Source: an uncultured Flavobacterium sp.
GTDB taxonomy: Bacteria > Bacteroidota > Bacteroidia > Flavobacteriales > Flavobacteriaceae
Assembly (NCBI GenBank): GCA_946886675.1
Contig: CAMPIZ010000104.1
Coordinates: forward strand, 1-6,270
DNA: 6,270 bases
Reading direction: 5' to 3'
Below, one piece after another: positions 5,052 through 6,270 of this stretch (positions are counted from its first letter, which is position 1; every line of letters begins with the position of its first letter). Position numbers and translations under genes: made by a program. A model generated the notes under the pieces. The model worked only from the letters and a program-made list of their open reading frames with translations. It made no database searches and had not been told where the DNA came from.

Positions 5052-6174
5052 GTAGGGTAAGGACAGCCGTTACCTGTTCCCGGCTATTATAGCTGTGAAG
5101 GCAAAAACGTAACCTTTCGCTGCCCTGTGGTACTGTAGGTGAAAGTATAGCTTTTACGTTAAAGCCATTTTGCCTTAAAACTGACGATATATTTTTTACA
5201 TTTTTGTTGCCGGGAATAACAGCACAATGTATAGCAGAAGCGCTGTAAATAAAAGCTTTATCAATCCCAAGCCTTTTTGCTTCATCTGTAAAAAAACTAA
5301 CGATATTTTTTAGCCGTTCTGTTTGCAGGCTTTTATTAGCCAGATATTTGTATGCCGTTAAAATAACTGACAGCGAGTGTGGCGGCAAGGCTGTAGTATA
5401 TATAAAACTACGGGCAAAGTTAATGAGGTATGTATACAGTTGCGGCGAACATAATATGGCAGCGCCATGACAACCCAAACCTTTGCCAAAAGTAACTATA
5501 CGGGCAAATATTTTATCTTCAAGGCCTAAATTCTGTACCAACCCTTCTCCATTGCTGCCAAATACACCAAGCGCATGCGCTTCGTCTACAATAAGCCTGC
5601 AATGATGTTTCTCAGCTATATTTATAAAAGCTTTTATATCAGGGCTGTCACCATCCATAGAAAAAACCGACTCTGTAATAATATACAACTCGCCCTCACC
5701 CCTGTGGCGGCTGATAAGGCTTTCTATATGAGAAATATCATTATGCCGAAATTTAAACGTCTTTGCATTACTGAGCCTTAATCCGTCCCTTATGGACGCA
5801 TGTATGTATTCATCATACAAAACCACATCTTCTTTTTGCGGCACGGAGGAGAAAAGGCCTACATTGGCATCATATCCGGAATTAAATATTAGTGCTGCTG
5901 CACTGTTATGAAATCGTGCAATAAACTCTTCCGTTTCCCTGTACAGCGAATGATTGCCGGTTATAAGTCTGGATCCGGTAGATCCATTGCTAATCACATT
6001 GCTATCTAAAAGATATTTGTGTGCCTGCCCAAAAATATCTCTATTCTGCGAAAACCCCAGATAATCGTTAGATGAGAAATCTACCACATTATCCGGTACA
6101 GGCAAAGTGCGGAGGGCATTTGCTTCTTCACGCTCCTGGAGTTTTTGTAATAAAGATTTTGGCAGTTGTTTCAT
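5023..6174 (-). CDS. bioF: BioF, 8-amino-7-oxononanoate synthase
   Basis: BioF is the PLP enzyme that condenses pimeloyl-ACP or pimeloyl-CoA with L-alanine, releasing CO2 and forming KAPA, the first committed step of ring assembly. The 383-residue length fits the alpha-oxoamine synthase family. Landmarks are DFSSNDYLGF (32-41), GSTGSRLITGN (64-74), FNSGYDANVG (97-106), the stacking histidine in YIHAS (His125), VDEAHALGVFG (Asp197, His200), the PLP lysine in TFGKGLGCHGA (Lys231) and the C-terminal RLRFCLHS (354-361). BioF is preferred over KBL or serine palmitoyltransferase because of its bioA-bioD neighbours and length. The ATG at 6174 is chosen: the frame can be extended to TTG 6192, but those codons overlap the promoter -7 box. 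It is separated from bioD by the oppositely oriented membrane protein gene. Confidence 0.95.
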   Translation of the reverse strand: MKQLPKSLLQKLQEREEANALRTLPVPDNVVDFSSNDYLGFSQNRDIFGQAHKYLLDSNVISNGSTGSRLITGNHSLYRETEEFIARFHNSAAALIFNSGYDANVGLFSSVPQKEDVVLYDEYIHASIRDGLRLSNAKTFKFRHNDISHIESLISRHRGEGELYIITESVFSMDGDSPDIKAFINIAEKHHCRLIVDEAHALGVFGSNGEGLVQNLGLEDKIFARIVTFGKGLGCHGAAILCSPQLYTYLINFARSFIYTTALPPHSLSVILTAYKYLANKSLQTERLKNIVSFFTDEAKRLGIDKAFIYSASAIHCAVIPGNKNVKNISSVLRQNGFNVKAILSPTVPQGSERLRFCLHSYNSREQVTAVLTLLKQFLQQGE

Positions 6175-6179
6175 GAATC

Positions 6180-6209
6180 CAAAAATACACAACTCTGAGT
6201 TTATGGCAA
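6180..6209 (-). promoter_or_regulatory. bioF promoter, Bacteroidota type
   Basis: On the minus strand TTG (6209-6207), 19 bases, then TATTTTTG (6187-6180) match the known Bacteroidota pattern of a -33 TTG and a -7 TAnnTTTG at about 19-base spacing. Transcription should begin about five to seven bases after the box, that is within a base or two of the bioF ATG (6174-6172). The mRNA would then be leaderless or nearly so. This is the best promoter in the window. Confidence 0.65.
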
Positions 6210-6221
6210 TTTCACAAAAAC

Positions 6222-6252
6222 ATTGTTTTTCAAAAAATAATTATTGTTTTTC
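6222..6252. repeat. 10-bp direct repeat upstream of the bioF promoter
   Basis: ATTGTTTTTC occurs at 6222-6231 and again at 6243-6252, starting 21 bp apart, or about two helical turns. On the bioF strand this is two copies of GAAAAACAAT, the nearer ending 13 bp upstream of the -33 element, where an activator or repressor could bind. The surroundings are very AT-rich and T-run-rich, so chance is a real alternative. The remaining bases to the right edge show no gene. Confidence 0.45.
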
Positions 6253-6270
6253 GATAATTTATTTATATTT

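Noticed and set aside
5068..5088. Plus-strand hairpin AGCCG...CGGCT after the AI-2E-family stop
   Set aside because: The five-pair stem has an 11-base loop and no T-run, and it lies inside bioF coding sequence.
6175..6192. bioF beginning at TTG 6192 with six extra residues
   Set aside because: The added codons cover the promoter -7 box; ATG 6174 gives a normal BioF N-terminus.

Overview
This window carries a biotin (vitamin B7) synthesis locus from a low-GC member of the Bacteroidota, most likely a Flavobacteriia. The family guess rests on AT-rich DNA, no recognisable Shine-Dalgarno sequences, promoter-like boxes of the Bacteroidota type (TTG, about 19 bases, TAnnTTTG), and the character of the proteins. 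No mobile element, CRISPR array, rRNA or tRNA was seen.

Layout, right to left along the minus strand: bioF (5023-6174) has its own strong-looking promoter just upstream. It is followed by a plus-strand gene for an AI-2E/PerM-family membrane protein (3933-5051), whose 3' end overlaps the 3' end of bioF by 29 bp. A 177-bp divergent spacer (3756-3932) separates this gene from a minus-strand series: bioD (3138-3755), bioA (1862-3136), a SET-domain methyltransferase gene (1231-1833) and a ketosynthase gene of the FabF type (25-1200). bioD and bioA are separated by one base and are surely co-transcribed; the SET gene follows 28 bp after bioA. A rho-independent terminator, with the SET stop codon in its loop, lies between SET and the ketosynthase. 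A second, bidirectional terminator, cut by the window edge, lies beyond the ketosynthase.

How the genes fit together: BioF condenses a pimeloyl thioester with alanine to KAPA, BioA transaminates KAPA to DAPA, and BioD closes the ureido ring to give dethiobiotin. The last enzyme (BioB) and the usual pimeloyl-forming enzymes (BioC with BioH/BioG/BioK, or BioI, BioW, BioZ) are not in the window. The ketosynthase could belong to that pimeloyl front end, but it lacks the first catalytic histidine of condensing enzymes (NAHGT has become HAPGT), so its chemistry is open. The roles of the SET protein and the AI-2E-family protein here are unknown.

Main points for follow-up: the altered ketosynthase active site, the SET enzyme in a biotin locus, the interruption of the biotin genes by an oppositely oriented gene (a possible noncontiguous operon), the apparently leaderless bioF promoter, and a 9-bp motif shared by the bioF and bioD upstream regions.
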